36,310 nt of DNA from Oceanospirillaceae bacterium (GCA_024640955.1 JAHEDZ010000004.1:16964-53273); one strand, 5' to 3'. Numbered from the stretch's first letter, positions 23,407 to 32,065 are shown. The notes: generated by a model from the letters alone, not told the origin. Made by a program: numbers and translations.

Positions 23407-24981
23407 ATGCCTGAAATCGCAGAACCTCGCTCAGTTCTCATCGTCGACCACATGTTGGAGGGCCTTCAGTCCTTGCGCAGCATTATTTCGGTGTTGGGCT
23501 ACAAACAGGTGCAGGTCGCCTCGAGCGTCAATATGGCGCTGAGCCTATTTCGTGAGCTCAAGTTTGATCTTTGTTTTGTTTGTTATGACCTAGGGCAGGG
23601 TGAGAAGAATGGCTTGCAGCTGTTGCAAGAGCTTCAGTTTGAGGGGTTGCGAAAGTATCAGCAGTGCTTCGTGCTGGTCGTGGACTCGGAGAAGTCTGAA
23701 TTACTGTTCGGTTCGCCTGAAAACGCGCCAGACACTTATATCTCTAAGCCCTTCGACCCCCACCACATTCGTCAGCGTGTTGATAAGGTGATGCGCGTTA
23801 AGGCCAGTATCAAGCCGCTAGAGGTGCTGCTCGACAAAGGCGAGTGGGACGAAGCACTGCAGGTCAGTGTCATACTCTCGCAGCTCTACCCGGGATTGAA
23901 GATATTCCTCGAGCGACTGCGCGGCCTCATGATGCTGCAGCTCAAGCGCTACGACAAAGCCTTCGAGCTATTCAGTGCGCTACTTAAAGTTAAAGATGAG
24001 AGCTGGGTGCGGGTGGCGGTAGCCGTTTCAGCCTACGGCTGTGGCAAATTTAAAGAGGCGCAGAGTCAGCTCGATCATGTGCTTAATCGTCAGCAGGTCT
24101 GTCTGGAGGCGTTTATTTGGCGATCTAGGCTACATCGTCTGGAGGGGGAGTGGAATCAAGCGCTATCACTTATGCTCCGCGCGGTGAAGCTACAGCCTAC
24201 CGTTTCAATTCTGCAGGCAGACCTTGGCAATCTGGCCAGTTACAATGAAGACTGGACGCTCGCAGCTGAGGCGTTCAAAGCATCAGTAAAGTACGCGCGC
24301 TACTCGGCGTTCCAGAATCCAGACGCCTATTTTGCACTGGTCTACTCGCTCTTGCGCCAGGTCAGCTCAGATGTCGGGCTATCGCAGGAGGCTCAGGCCG
24401 AAGCGGTGAGGATTATCGAGCAGGCGCAGCGCGACTTTATGGATGAACCTGTGATTCAGTTCAAGAGCCGGCTACTCAGTGCTGAGATCTACCGCCTGGC
24501 TGGAGGCATCGAGCGCTCCAGTTCGATGGCAAACCTCGCGTTGGGTGCGTTTAAAGAATTGCCAGTAGATGATCAAGCGATGTGGATTGATCTCTTGACC
24601 GATTCACTTGAGTCCACACCGCTGGAGGGGCAGGCGGGTGAATGCAAGCAGGATCTGACTCGACAGATGGCTCAACTCAGCTGGGGGCGCCATAACCTCA
24701 AAGGTATGATGGATTTTCGTAAAGGTGATCTCAAAGGGGCCCGTACCCAGTTTCGTACCGCACTCAAAGAGCGTCCGGACAACCCAAGTATTGCTCTCAA
24801 TCTTGTGCAGGTGGCACTGGAACTCTGTCGCAGAGTGACGGGTGACTCCGTCCATAAGCTACTGCACGAGAGTGATCAAACCCTATATGAATTGCAGTAT
24901 GCGGCGTTGACTGAGCGGCAACAGAAGCGCTTCAAGAACCTCACGAGTCGACTGGCTGATCAAGTCACTAAGCACGTTTAA
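23407..24981 (+). CDS. Response-regulator receiver protein with TPR repeats
   Basis: 524 residues. Residues ~8-125 form a receiver domain: D14 (LIVDHML), phosphoacceptor candidate D61 (CFVCYDLGQGEKNG), K114 (ISKPFDP). One of the usual two acidic residues near D14 is replaced (VDH), so magnesium binding may be altered. The remaining ~400 residues are helical with tetratricopeptide-like repeats, for example GEWDEALQVSVILSQLYPG, KRYDKAFELFSALLK and KGARTQFRTALKERPDNPSIALNLV. No output DNA-binding or enzymatic domain, so it probably acts by protein-protein contacts. No histidine kinase is adjacent. GGAAC lies about 8 nt upstream of the ATG. Confidence 0.8.
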   Translation: MPEIAEPRSVLIVDHMLEGLQSLRSIISVLGYKQVQVASSVNMALSLFRELKFDLCFVCYDLGQGEKNGLQLLQELQFEGLRKYQQCFVLVVDSEKSELLFGSPENAPDTYISKPFDPHHIRQRVDKVMRVKASIKPLEVLLDKGEWDEALQVSVILSQLYPGLKIFLERLRGLMMLQLKRYDKAFELFSALLKVKDESWVRVAVAVSAYGCGKFKEAQSQLDHVLNRQQVCLEAFIWRSRLHRLEGEWNQALSLMLRAVKLQPTVSILQADLGNLASYNEDWTLAAEAFKASVKYARYSAFQNPDAYFALVYSLLRQVSSDVGLSQEAQAEAVRIIEQAQRDFMDEPVIQFKSRLLSAEIYRLAGGIERSSSMANLALGAFKELPVDDQAMWIDLLTDSLESTPLEGQAGECKQDLTRQMAQLSWGRHNLKGMMDFRKGDLKGARTQFRTALKERPDNPSIALNLVQVALELCRRVTGDSVHKLLHESDQTLYELQYAALTERQQKRFKNLTSRLADQVTKHV

Positions 24982-25013
24982 GGCGATCTTGCTCTAAGTT
25001 TTCGTCTTGTCGA

Positions 25014-25030
25014 ATCAAAATTGTTTTGAT
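25014..25030. repeat. Perfect A/T-rich palindrome upstream of the HAD gene
   Basis: ATCAAAA/TTTTGAT with a 3-nt centre (TTG), 55 bp before the HAD gene start and 33 bp after the receiver-TPR stop. No T-run follows, so it is more operator-like than terminator-like. No binding protein can be named. Confidence 0.5.
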
Positions 25031-25084
25031 CAGAGAGTACCTTCATTGGCGTATGCCCTCTGAAATACGGTAGAGGACCTCTTT

Positions 25085-25681
25085 TTGAAACAGATACGCG
25101 CGTTGGTCTTCGATTTAGACGGTACTCTCGTTACGTCCACCCTCGATTTTGCCCTTATCCGTGAGGAGTTGGGTTGTCCTGAGGGTATTGATGTTCTGAC
25201 CTTCGTTGATGGCCTCTCAGATGCTGAGCGGGTGGAGGCTGAGGCGATTATTCATCGGCATGAGGTTGAGGATGCCGAGCAGTCTGTGTGGTTGCCGGGG
25301 GCACAAGCTTTCGTGAAGCGTTGTCGGGATCTGGAGATCCCGCTTGCGATACTGACTCGCAACTCTGACTTTTCGTCACGTATCAAGATCGCTAAAAATG
25401 AGATCCCGATCCCCTATTTGATTACCCGAGAGAACTCCAAGCCTAAACCCGACCCCAGTGCGCTGCACGAGATTGCCAGCCGATTTTCACTGCCGAGCGA
25501 AGCGGTGTTGATGGTTGGTGACTACAAATACGATCTGCAGGCGGGGCGCAACGCGCGGATGCCGACCTGTCTGGTGCATTACGAAGGTGAACCGGACTAC
25601 CTCCACCTCGCCGATTATAAGTTTCAAAATTTCAGTCAGTTTCATCAAGTTTTTTTCGAAACGCGGCAGCTTATAAATTAG
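25085..25681 (+). CDS. HAD-family hydrolase (phosphoglycolate phosphatase-like)
   Basis: 198 residues. HAD motif I FDLDGTL (9-15; D10 nucleophile, D12), motif II LTRNS, motif III K in SKPKPDPS, motif IV GDYKYDLQAGR. The small helical cap between motifs I and II (LSDAERVEAEAIIHRHE) is of the subfamily I type. It is expected to be a cytoplasmic phosphatase acting on a small phosphorylated metabolite; the substrate is not readable. The start is TTG 25085 with AGAGGA upstream; no ATG precedes the DLDGTL motif, so TTG is required. Confidence 0.85.
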   Translation: MKQIRALVFDLDGTLVTSTLDFALIREELGCPEGIDVLTFVDGLSDAERVEAEAIIHRHEVEDAEQSVWLPGAQAFVKRCRDLEIPLAILTRNSDFSSRIKIAKNEIPIPYLITRENSKPKPDPSALHEIASRFSLPSEAVLMVGDYKYDLQAGRNARMPTCLVHYEGEPDYLHLADYKFQNFSQFHQVFFETRQLIN

Positions 25682-25710
25682 GTAGTTCAGTAGCGAATGC
25701 GGTAGGGGAG

Positions 25711-26007
25711 TTATAGTCGGCGTCTCTGCTTGCGCTGCCACTCTAGGTGTCTTTGTAGTTGTTCCGAAGCAAGTAGCGCTTCCAGAGAGCTGTACTCTTT
25801 AGCAAGGGTCAACTCATCGTAGAAGCGATGGACGGCTTTGTGGCAATCACGGCAAATCCAAATACCGCGGTTGAGCTGCTCGCGGCTATAGGCTTTCTTG
25901 AATCTTGGACGTGAATGAACTTTTCGCGGTATCAGATGATGGAAGGTTAAACCGATTTGTCGCTGACAGAGCTGGCACTTTGCCGGTTTATTGCGTGATT
26001 GAGGCAC
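25711..26007 (-). CDS. HNH-type small zinc protein
   Basis: 98 residues with two Cys pairs and the HNH-like arrangement: C11-x2-C14, FHHLIPRK (H23, H24), then C52-x2-C55-H56 and H60 (CRDCHKAVH). This matches small HNH endonuclease-annotated proteins common in Gammaproteobacteria. The C-terminus is basic (RKQRRRL). The start is GTG 26005-26007, overlapping the TAG of the upstream gene by one base, so translation is coupled. Whether it cuts DNA is unknown; the residue equal to the central N of HNH is not obvious. Confidence 0.7.
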   Translation of the reverse strand: MPQSRNKPAKCQLCQRQIGLTFHHLIPRKVHSRPRFKKAYSREQLNRGIWICRDCHKAVHRFYDELTLAKEYSSLEALLASEQLQRHLEWQRKQRRRL

Positions 26008-26360
26008 TAAAAGATCTTATCGTCTGACAGAATGAATTCATCCTCAGGCTCAGGCAGTCCCTTCTCTTTACGTACCATCTTACGCAGCATTTTACGCTCA
26101 AGTAGACGTTGCTGCGCTGCTTCTGGCAGATCGGTAAAGATCAGAGCGCCACGATCGACGAGTACATCAATCAAATCCTCCAGGATTCGGATGCTGGCGC
26201 CGTCCAGCGCCTGCAACTGACTACTGGCGCTCAGGCTAGGATCGGCGAGCTCAAGAAAAGCACGTAGTTCAGGATCCTGATGGTTTGCCAGCTCGGCCCC
26301 GAGAATTTTCGTTAGTGAGAGTCCAGTGATCTTTCCGCTCTCATCCTTAATGACATACAT
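26007..26360 (-). CDS. Small conserved protein of the 'tryptophan synthase beta subunit-like' annotation group
   Basis: 117 residues: MYVIKDESGKITGLS, then DPELRAFLELADP, LDGASIRILEDLIDVLVDRGALIFTDLPEAAQQRLLERK. This pattern is that of a short Pseudomonas/Oceanospirillales family often mislabelled 'tryptophan synthase subunit beta-like'; it has no PLP fold and no link with tryptophan. Function unknown. AAGGA lies upstream of the ATG. It is the first gene of a two-gene unit with the HNH protein and is divergent from the secretion operon. Confidence 0.7.
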   Translation of the reverse strand: MYVIKDESGKITGLSLTKILGAELANHQDPELRAFLELADPSLSASSQLQALDGASIRILEDLIDVLVDRGALIFTDLPEAAQQRLLERKMLRKMVRKEKGLPEPEDEFILSDDKIF

Positions 26361-26478
26361 ATTCGAAGATCCTTGTTGGCACTATATTTGCTATCTCTTT
26401 GGGTATAGTTGGGCAAATAGTGAATTGTGTGACTATAGTTGGTTTTAGTAATAACACAGATTGTGAGAAATACAATTC
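26361..26478. promoter_or_regulatory. Divergent promoter region of the secretion operon with repeated motif
   Basis: The motif TATA(T/G)TTG occurs at 26383, 26404 and 26434, 21 and 30 bp apart, that is about two and three helical turns. An inverted repeat, CACTATATTTGC (26380-26391) and GCAAATAGTG (26413-26422), overlaps the first two copies. TATAGT within the copies may also serve as -10 elements (including on the minus strand at 26381-26386). Looks like a regulated divergent promoter. Confidence 0.45.
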
Positions 26479-28593
26479 ATGGCACTCAAGGATGATCCGC
26501 TCCTCGGCTGTTTGGTGGCGCTGACGCACCATTATCACAAGCCTTATAGCGCCGAGGTTTTGGTAGATGGATTGCCACTAGCGCACAACAGGTTAACTCC
26601 TGATCTTTTTATTCGCGCCGCTGAGCGAGCGTCGTTGGCTGCGCGTGTTTCAGAGCGCAAAATCAACGACATCTCTCAACTGCTGTTTCCTGCGGTTCTA
26701 CTCCTAACAGACTATAAGGCAGCGATCTTGCGCGAGCGCAATGGTGATCAGTTCGTCATTGAGCAGCCGGAGAGTGGCGGTGTCATCACTATCGATATCA
26801 AAGAGCTGCGCAAGATCTATACCGGCTTCGCTATCTTCGTGCGTCCCGAGTACCAGGTTGGTGATAAGAGCTCGCGTGAACTCGATGGCCGTAAAGGGCA
26901 TTGGTTCTGGAGCACGCTCTGGCGCTCACGCTCAATCTACCGCGATGTGCTGATTGCTAGCTTCCTGGTCAACCTATTTGTACTGGCTAACCCGCTGTTC
27001 GTGATGAATGTCTATGACAGGGTTGTGCCTAACGCTGCCGTGGACACGCTCTGGGTACTGGCCGCCGGTGTCGGTATCGTCTATCTGTTCGACTTCGGAT
27101 TGAAGATGCTGCGCAGCTACTTTTTGGAAGTGGCCGGAAAGAAATCTGATGTCTTGATTTCGTCGATGCTGTTTCGCAAGGTCGTGGGTCTTCGCTATGA
27201 CGCTATGCCCAATTCTGTCGGTGCTTTCTCGAGTAATCTGCGCGAGTTTGACTCGATCCGAAACTTTTTTAGTGCCGGCACGCTGGCGCTACTGATTGAT
27301 ATTCCGTTTATGGTGCTGTTTATCTTTGTGGTCAGCATCATTGGCGGGCCGCTCGTTATCGTTCCGGCCGTAGCGGTTCCGCTAATTTTCCTCTACTCGA
27401 TGATTGTGCGTCCCTCACTGCGTGGTGCCGTTGAGAAGACCTTTGCCTCGACTGCGCAGAAAAACGGGGCATTGGTTGAGACCCTGACCGCGATGGAGAC
27501 GGTAAAAACGCAGCGCGCTTCAACGCCGCTGCTGACCAAATGGGAGGAATCCGTTGGGTATATTGCGCGTTGGAGTCTGAAAGCCCGCATGCTATCAACA
27601 TCAGTTGCCACTTTCGCGGCATCGGTACAGCAGCTCTCGTCTGTTGCACTGATTATTTTAGGCGTCTATCTGATCATGGATCAGCAGCTTACCATGGGCG
27701 CGTTGATCGCCTGTAATATTTTGGTGGGTCGAGCAATAGCACCTATGGCACAGGTTGCAAGCCTTGTGATTCAGTACGAACAGTCCGCTAAAGCACTGCG
27801 TACACTCGATGAGATCATGAATCTGCCGGAGGAGCGCGAACCAGGCAAACACTACGTTCACCGTGACCGCCTAGAAGGCGAGATCGAATTTAAAGATATC
27901 AGTTTTGCGTACCCGGGCACCGAACACAATGCCCTTAAGGACGTCAGCTTCAAGATGAAGGCGGGCGAGCGCGTGGCGCTAATTGGTCGTATCGGTTCGG
28001 GTAAGTCGACGGTCGAGAAGCTCCTTGCGGGTCTGTACAAACCGCAGCAAGGGGCGATAACCATCGATGGAATCGACGCCAATCAGATCGACCCAGTCGA
28101 CCTGCGGCGCAACCTCGGTTACGTGCCTCAAGATGTGCTGCTGTTTGCCGGTACGCTGCGTGAAAACATACTGGTTGGTATGCCGTTTGCGTCAGATGAA
28201 CAGCTGCTGCGTGCAGCCAAGCTGGCCGGCGTTGACCAGTTCGCCAGTACCCATCCAATGGGCTTTGATATGCCTGTTGGTGAGCGCGGCGCCGCACTCT
28301 CGGGTGGTCAACGTCAGGCGGTATCTCTGGCTCGCGCCTTGCTACACAACCCGAACCTGCTGGTGCTCGATGAGCCGAGTAACTCCATGGACAACGCCAG
28401 TGAAGAGCAGCTAAAAGCGCAGCTCGAAGCCTACGTCAAAGGTAAGTCGCTTGTATTAATAACGCACAAAGTAGCGCTGCTGAGTCTGGTGGATCGCATC
28501 ATTGTGATCGATCAGGGGCAGGTTGTGGCTGATGGTCCTAAGGATACGGTGCTCGAGGCACTGCGTCAGGGTCGCCTGCAGGTGAGGAGATAA
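26479..28593 (+). CDS. lapB: Type I secretion ABC transporter, LapB-like, with degenerate C39 domain
   Basis: 704 residues. Residues 1-~125 form a C39-peptidase-like domain without the catalytic Cys (the only nearby Cys, in LLGCLVAL, aligns with a non-catalytic position), as in RTX/adhesin exporters. Residues ~150-440 are the transmembrane region (YRDVLIASFLVNLFVLANPLFVMNVYDRVVP is split over the first helices). The ATPase has Walker A GRIGSGKST, Q-loop VPQDVLLFAG, signature LSGGQRQ and Walker B LLVLDEPSNSMD. It energises export of an unprocessed RTX-type protein from cytoplasm to outside through LapC and TolC. First gene of the operon, 5 nt from the next. Confidence 0.93.
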   Translation: MALKDDPLLGCLVALTHHYHKPYSAEVLVDGLPLAHNRLTPDLFIRAAERASLAARVSERKINDISQLLFPAVLLLTDYKAAILRERNGDQFVIEQPESGGVITIDIKELRKIYTGFAIFVRPEYQVGDKSSRELDGRKGHWFWSTLWRSRSIYRDVLIASFLVNLFVLANPLFVMNVYDRVVPNAAVDTLWVLAAGVGIVYLFDFGLKMLRSYFLEVAGKKSDVLISSMLFRKVVGLRYDAMPNSVGAFSSNLREFDSIRNFFSAGTLALLIDIPFMVLFIFVVSIIGGPLVIVPAVAVPLIFLYSMIVRPSLRGAVEKTFASTAQKNGALVETLTAMETVKTQRASTPLLTKWEESVGYIARWSLKARMLSTSVATFAASVQQLSSVALIILGVYLIMDQQLTMGALIACNILVGRAIAPMAQVASLVIQYEQSAKALRTLDEIMNLPEEREPGKHYVHRDRLEGEIEFKDISFAYPGTEHNALKDVSFKMKAGERVALIGRIGSGKSTVEKLLAGLYKPQQGAITIDGIDANQIDPVDLRRNLGYVPQDVLLFAGTLRENILVGMPFASDEQLLRAAKLAGVDQFASTHPMGFDMPVGERGAALSGGQRQAVSLARALLHNPNLLVLDEPSNSMDNASEEQLKAQLEAYVKGKSLVLITHKVALLSLVDRIIVIDQGQVVADGPKDTVLEALRQGRLQVRR

Positions 28594-28597
28594 GCTG

Positions 28598-29932
28598 ATG
28601 TCGGATATGTATTCGAAGATCAAGCCCGAGGACCTCGCTTACATCAACAGTGTTAACGAGGCGGTGCTTGAGAAGACTCCACGCGGGGCTAGCTTGCTAC
28701 TCTGGTTAATGGCGCTCTTTATCGCTTCGGCCATTGGCTGGGCCTACTGGGCAGAACTCGATGAGCTTGTACGTGGTGATGGTGAGATTATCCCCTCAAG
28801 TCAGTTGCAGGTGGTGCAGAACTTAGAGGGGGGTATTGTCTCCGACATCCTGGTGCGCGAAGGCGACCTTGTTGAAGCGGGCCAGGTACTGCTGCGAATC
28901 GAGGACAAGCGCTTCACCAGCTCGGTTAAAGAGAGCGAGGTGCGCGCGTACGAGCTGCAAGCCAAACTTGCGCGCCTTCGCGCCGAGTCTGATGGGTCTG
29001 CTTTTGTAGAGCCTGGGGGGTTCCCTGACCAGTATAAAGACTTTATCGCGCAGGAGATGAATTTGTTTTTGTCGCGCCAAGATGAGCTGGATGCTAATCA
29101 GTCTGTTCTCTCAGAACAGCTCTCCCAGCGACAACAGGAGCTTGTAGAGGCTAAATCCCGCCTGGAGCAGGTGCGCCGATCCTACAATCTGTTGCTGCGC
29201 GAACTGAATATCACCGAGCCGCTTCTGAAAGAAGGGGTGATATCTGAGGTAGAGTTCCTACGTCTGCGTCGTCAGGTTAATGACCTTCGTGGTGAGCGCT
29301 CATCGATTGAGCTGAGTCTGCCACGTATAGAGTCAGCGATTGAGGAGATTGCCGGTAAGCAGGGCGAGATGGAGCTGCAGTTTCGCAATATCGCCCGCGC
29401 CGAGTACAACGAGTTACTCGCCGAACGAACTCGCCTGAACGAAGCTCTCAGTGGTATGCAGGACCGTATCAGCCGAACTGAAGTGCGTGCGCCTGTTAAA
29501 GGCACAGTTAAAGAGTTGTTGATCAACACCATAGATGGTGTTGTCCGCGCGGGCGACCAGTTGCTCTCAATCGTTCCTTGGGAGGATAAGCTGCTGATTG
29601 AGGCACGCATTAAACCCTCAGATATCGGTCGATTGAAGGTGGGTCAAACCGCAACTGTCAAAGTAAGTGCCTACGACTTTGCCATTTATGGCGGTATGGA
29701 CGCATCTTTAACCTCCATCTCTCCGAGTACCTTCTTGACCGAGCAAAACGAGGCCTATTATATGGTGCGTCTGGAGACGGATTCACCCTATCTGGACCCT
29801 GAAAACGAGACTATGCCGCTGATAGCCGGTATGACGGTCAGCATAGATGTGCTGACCGGCAAAAAGACGCTATTGAACTATCTGCTTAAGCCGATTATTC
29901 GTGCTAAAGCCAACGCGCTGACTGAGCCTTAG
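28598..29932 (+). CDS. lapC: Type I secretion membrane fusion protein, HlyD/LapC-like
   Basis: 444 residues. Short cytoplasmic N-terminus, one membrane helix at ~32-51 (ASLLLWLMALFIASAIGWAY), a lipoyl half-motif (LQVVQNLEGGIVSDILVREGDLVEAGQVLLRI), a long coiled coil (~105-290), the second lipoyl half and the beta-barrel (RAPVKGTVKELLI, AGDQLLSIVPWEDKLLIEARI), and the HlyD C-terminal region ending near LLKPI. It spans the periplasm, linking the ABC transporter to TolC. GAGGAG lies 8-13 nt before the ATG, within the end of the ATPase gene region. Confidence 0.94.
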   Translation: MSDMYSKIKPEDLAYINSVNEAVLEKTPRGASLLLWLMALFIASAIGWAYWAELDELVRGDGEIIPSSQLQVVQNLEGGIVSDILVREGDLVEAGQVLLRIEDKRFTSSVKESEVRAYELQAKLARLRAESDGSAFVEPGGFPDQYKDFIAQEMNLFLSRQDELDANQSVLSEQLSQRQQELVEAKSRLEQVRRSYNLLLRELNITEPLLKEGVISEVEFLRLRRQVNDLRGERSSIELSLPRIESAIEEIAGKQGEMELQFRNIARAEYNELLAERTRLNEALSGMQDRISRTEVRAPVKGTVKELLINTIDGVVRAGDQLLSIVPWEDKLLIEARIKPSDIGRLKVGQTATVKVSAYDFAIYGGMDASLTSISPSTFLTEQNEAYYMVRLETDSPYLDPENETMPLIAGMTVSIDVLTGKKTLLNYLLKPIIRAKANALTEP

Positions 29933-29945
29933 GAGTCTTTTGCGG

Positions 29946-30542
29946 ATGGAGCTAGCACTGTATGCGCAGAACGCTGGATTGCTCGATCGCTGGAGTCGAT
30001 CGTTGAGTCAACATCAGTGTCAGGCGATCAACTGGTCACAGATTGAATCATTACCTGCGATGGAGCCACTGCTGATTCACTGGCAGTCACTCAGTGCAGC
30101 CCAGCGTGATCAGATATCCAAAATGACACCGGAGCGTGCTGTTATTGTGTTAACTGACACTCCTGAGGTGGAGGAGGGGCGGCGTCTAATCCTCGCGGGT
30201 ATACGCGGTTATGCTAACTCCTTCATACATGAAACCCTGTTGCCGGAGGTGATGGCAGAGGTGCAGCGCGGAAACATCTGGGCTGTTCCGGAGATACTGC
30301 AGGCGATTTTACGGAATTTTCTGCAGAGCCAACCTCAATCGACTGGGGTTGATTACGACATTAGTCAGCTGAGCGACCGAGAGTCTGAGGTCTATCATGA
30401 GCTTATGAAAGGGGCGAGTAACAAAGAGATCGCCCGAAACCTCAGTATTACAGAAAGAACAGTGAAGGCGCATGTCGCAGCTATTTTGCGAAAAACAGGC
30501 GCACCTGATCGTGTCCACTTAATTGTACATGGCGTCTCCTGA
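29946..30542 (+). CDS. LuxR-type transcriptional regulator with degenerate receiver-like N-terminus
   Basis: 198 residues from ATG 29946 (AGGAG 10 nt upstream; a TTG at 29940 would be only 4 nt away). The C-terminal ~55 residues are a GerE/LuxR helix-turn-helix: LSDRESEVYHELMKGASNKEIARNLSITERTVKAHVAAILRK in shortened form LSDRES...NKEIA...TVKAH. The N-terminal 120 residues have receiver-like alternation but lack the phosphoacceptor Asp (LLIHWQSL at that place) and the paired acidic residues, so phosphorylation is unlikely. Lies between lapC and tolC with 7- and 53-nt gaps, so it is probably the dedicated regulator of this secretion system or of its substrate. Confidence 0.82.
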   Translation: MELALYAQNAGLLDRWSRSLSQHQCQAINWSQIESLPAMEPLLIHWQSLSAAQRDQISKMTPERAVIVLTDTPEVEEGRRLILAGIRGYANSFIHETLLPEVMAEVQRGNIWAVPEILQAILRNFLQSQPQSTGVDYDISQLSDRESEVYHELMKGASNKEIARNLSITERTVKAHVAAILRKTGAPDRVHLIVHGVS

Positions 30543-30595
30543 GTCATGGACTATTCTGATATATGCCAGATCATTTTGGTTAGGGAATAGAGAGA

Positions 30596-31951
30596 ATGAA
30601 GAACAACAGACTTACCGTGCTAGCCCTTGCAGTTCTGCTAGCAACACCGTCGGCGCACTCGGCTGGTCTGCGCCAAAGCATCGCTGATAGCATTAATGAT
30701 AATCCCGTCGTAAAACGCGCGCTTAAGTCCTACGAGGCTGTAACAGAAGAGGTTCGCGAAGCTGAGGGTGGTTACTACCCAACCGTTGACGCGACGCTCG
30801 GCTACGGCTACGAGTGGACGAAAACCTCTGGAAACAGCGATGAAGAGCTAAATCGACGTGAAGTGCGTTTGAACGTCAATCAAATGATCTTTGACGGTGG
30901 TGCAACGGCCTCCGAGGTCGAACGTCAAGAGGCGCGCATGCGCTCCGCCCGGGCCAATCTACGTGATGTCTCTGAAGATTTTGTACTCGAGGCGGGCCGC
31001 TCCTACCTCGAGCTGCTTCGCCGTGAACAGCTGCTTAACTCCGCTAATGACACTCTGCTCAATCATGTGAAAATCTACGAGCAGATTAAACGCCGCTCTG
31101 AATCAGGTATGGGTTCGCTATCGTCTATCCAACAGGCAGAGGGGCGTCTAGCCTTGGCCGAGGTCAATGCGCTTGCAGCAGAGAACAACATGCGCGATGC
31201 CAAAGCGAATTACGAGCGCATCTTTGGCAGCGTGCCTCAAGAGCAGCTGGAGGCGGTCGACAAGATGATTGCTCCGCTGCCTGCTTCTCTCGAGGCTGCG
31301 CAGGCTCAGAGTGCAACAGAGCATCCAGTGATGTCGGTCGCTCAGGCAGATATTGAAGCGGCTATCGCACAGCGAGAGGCAGCTGAGAGCCGAATGTATC
31401 CGCGATTAGATCTGGAAATTGAGCGCCGATGGGATGACAACCTTGACGGCCAGTCAGGTCCTAACGAGGATCTGACGGCAATGCTACGTCTGCGGTACAA
31501 CCTCTACAATGGTGGTGAAGATTCAGCCCGTATTCGCCGTTCTGAGCACCAGTTGGGTGAAGCCCAGGCGATTCAGCGTGATGCGCTACGTCAGGTGCGC
31601 CAGTCACTTGAACTCTCATGGAACGCTTATGAAATTCTGGGCCGCCAGATGGAGTTCCTCAGAGAGCACTTAAGTGCCAGTGAGCAGACACGTGATGCTT
31701 ATCAGAAACAGTTCGATATTGGCCAGCGTACCCTGCTTGACCTGCTCGACACTGAGAACGAAGTGTTCAGTGCGCGCAACCAGCTAGTCGAAGCGCAGAT
31801 TGATCATCAGATTGCGCAGATGCGTGTGCTTAACTCCACTGGAGAGTTGTTGAGCGCTCTGGATATTACCTTACCGCAGCCTCAGACAGAGCAGGAGATG
31901 GATAAGCAGCAGACAATGATGTCAACTTACGAGGCGGATTCGCAGAGCTAA
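30596..31951 (+). CDS. tolC: TolC-family outer membrane channel of the type I secretion system
   Basis: 451 residues. Signal peptide MKNNRLTVLALAVLLATPSA with cleavage near HSA. Two outer-membrane-efflux repeats: the first from ~25 (GLRQSIADSINDNPVV; YYPTVDATLGYGYEW), the second from ~235 (HPVMSVAQADIEAAIAQREAAESRMYPRLDLE); both have the long coiled helices and beta-strands of TolC/LapE. It provides the outer membrane exit duct for the LapB-LapC pump. Ribosome-binding site AGAGAG upstream. Ends the operon with a strong terminator at 32021. Confidence 0.93.
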   Translation: MKNNRLTVLALAVLLATPSAHSAGLRQSIADSINDNPVVKRALKSYEAVTEEVREAEGGYYPTVDATLGYGYEWTKTSGNSDEELNRREVRLNVNQMIFDGGATASEVERQEARMRSARANLRDVSEDFVLEAGRSYLELLRREQLLNSANDTLLNHVKIYEQIKRRSESGMGSLSSIQQAEGRLALAEVNALAAENNMRDAKANYERIFGSVPQEQLEAVDKMIAPLPASLEAAQAQSATEHPVMSVAQADIEAAIAQREAAESRMYPRLDLEIERRWDDNLDGQSGPNEDLTAMLRLRYNLYNGGEDSARIRRSEHQLGEAQAIQRDALRQVRQSLELSWNAYEILGRQMEFLREHLSASEQTRDAYQKQFDIGQRTLLDLLDTENEVFSARNQLVEAQIDHQIAQMRVLNSTGELLSALDITLPQPQTEQEMDKQQTMMSTYEADSQS

Positions 31952-32020
31952 TTAGCCGATTGTTAATTGCATCGGTAGGGATGGCCAGATAAAATCTCGC
32001 CACCCCGACATCCACATATG

Positions 32021-32052
32021 AAGGGTTGCCTAGAGCAACCCTTTTCTATTTT
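32021..32052 (+). terminator. Intrinsic terminator of the secretion operon
   Basis: AAGGGTTGC (32021-32029) pairs perfectly with GCAACCCTT (32035-32043), 5-nt loop, followed by TTCTATTTT. It lies inside the longest open frame of the next gene, which shows that the frame's first ATG (32018) is not the start. Confidence 0.93.
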
Positions 32053-32065
32053 GGAACGCGCACAG

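Noticed and set aside
24982-25084. Palindrome at 25014-25030 as a terminator of the receiver-TPR gene
   Set aside because: The stem is A/T only and is not followed by a T-run.
32018-32065. Longer N-terminus for HMG-CoA reductase starting at 32018
   Set aside because: These 16 codons are the sequence of a perfect intrinsic terminator of the preceding operon and do not resemble the enzyme's N-terminus.
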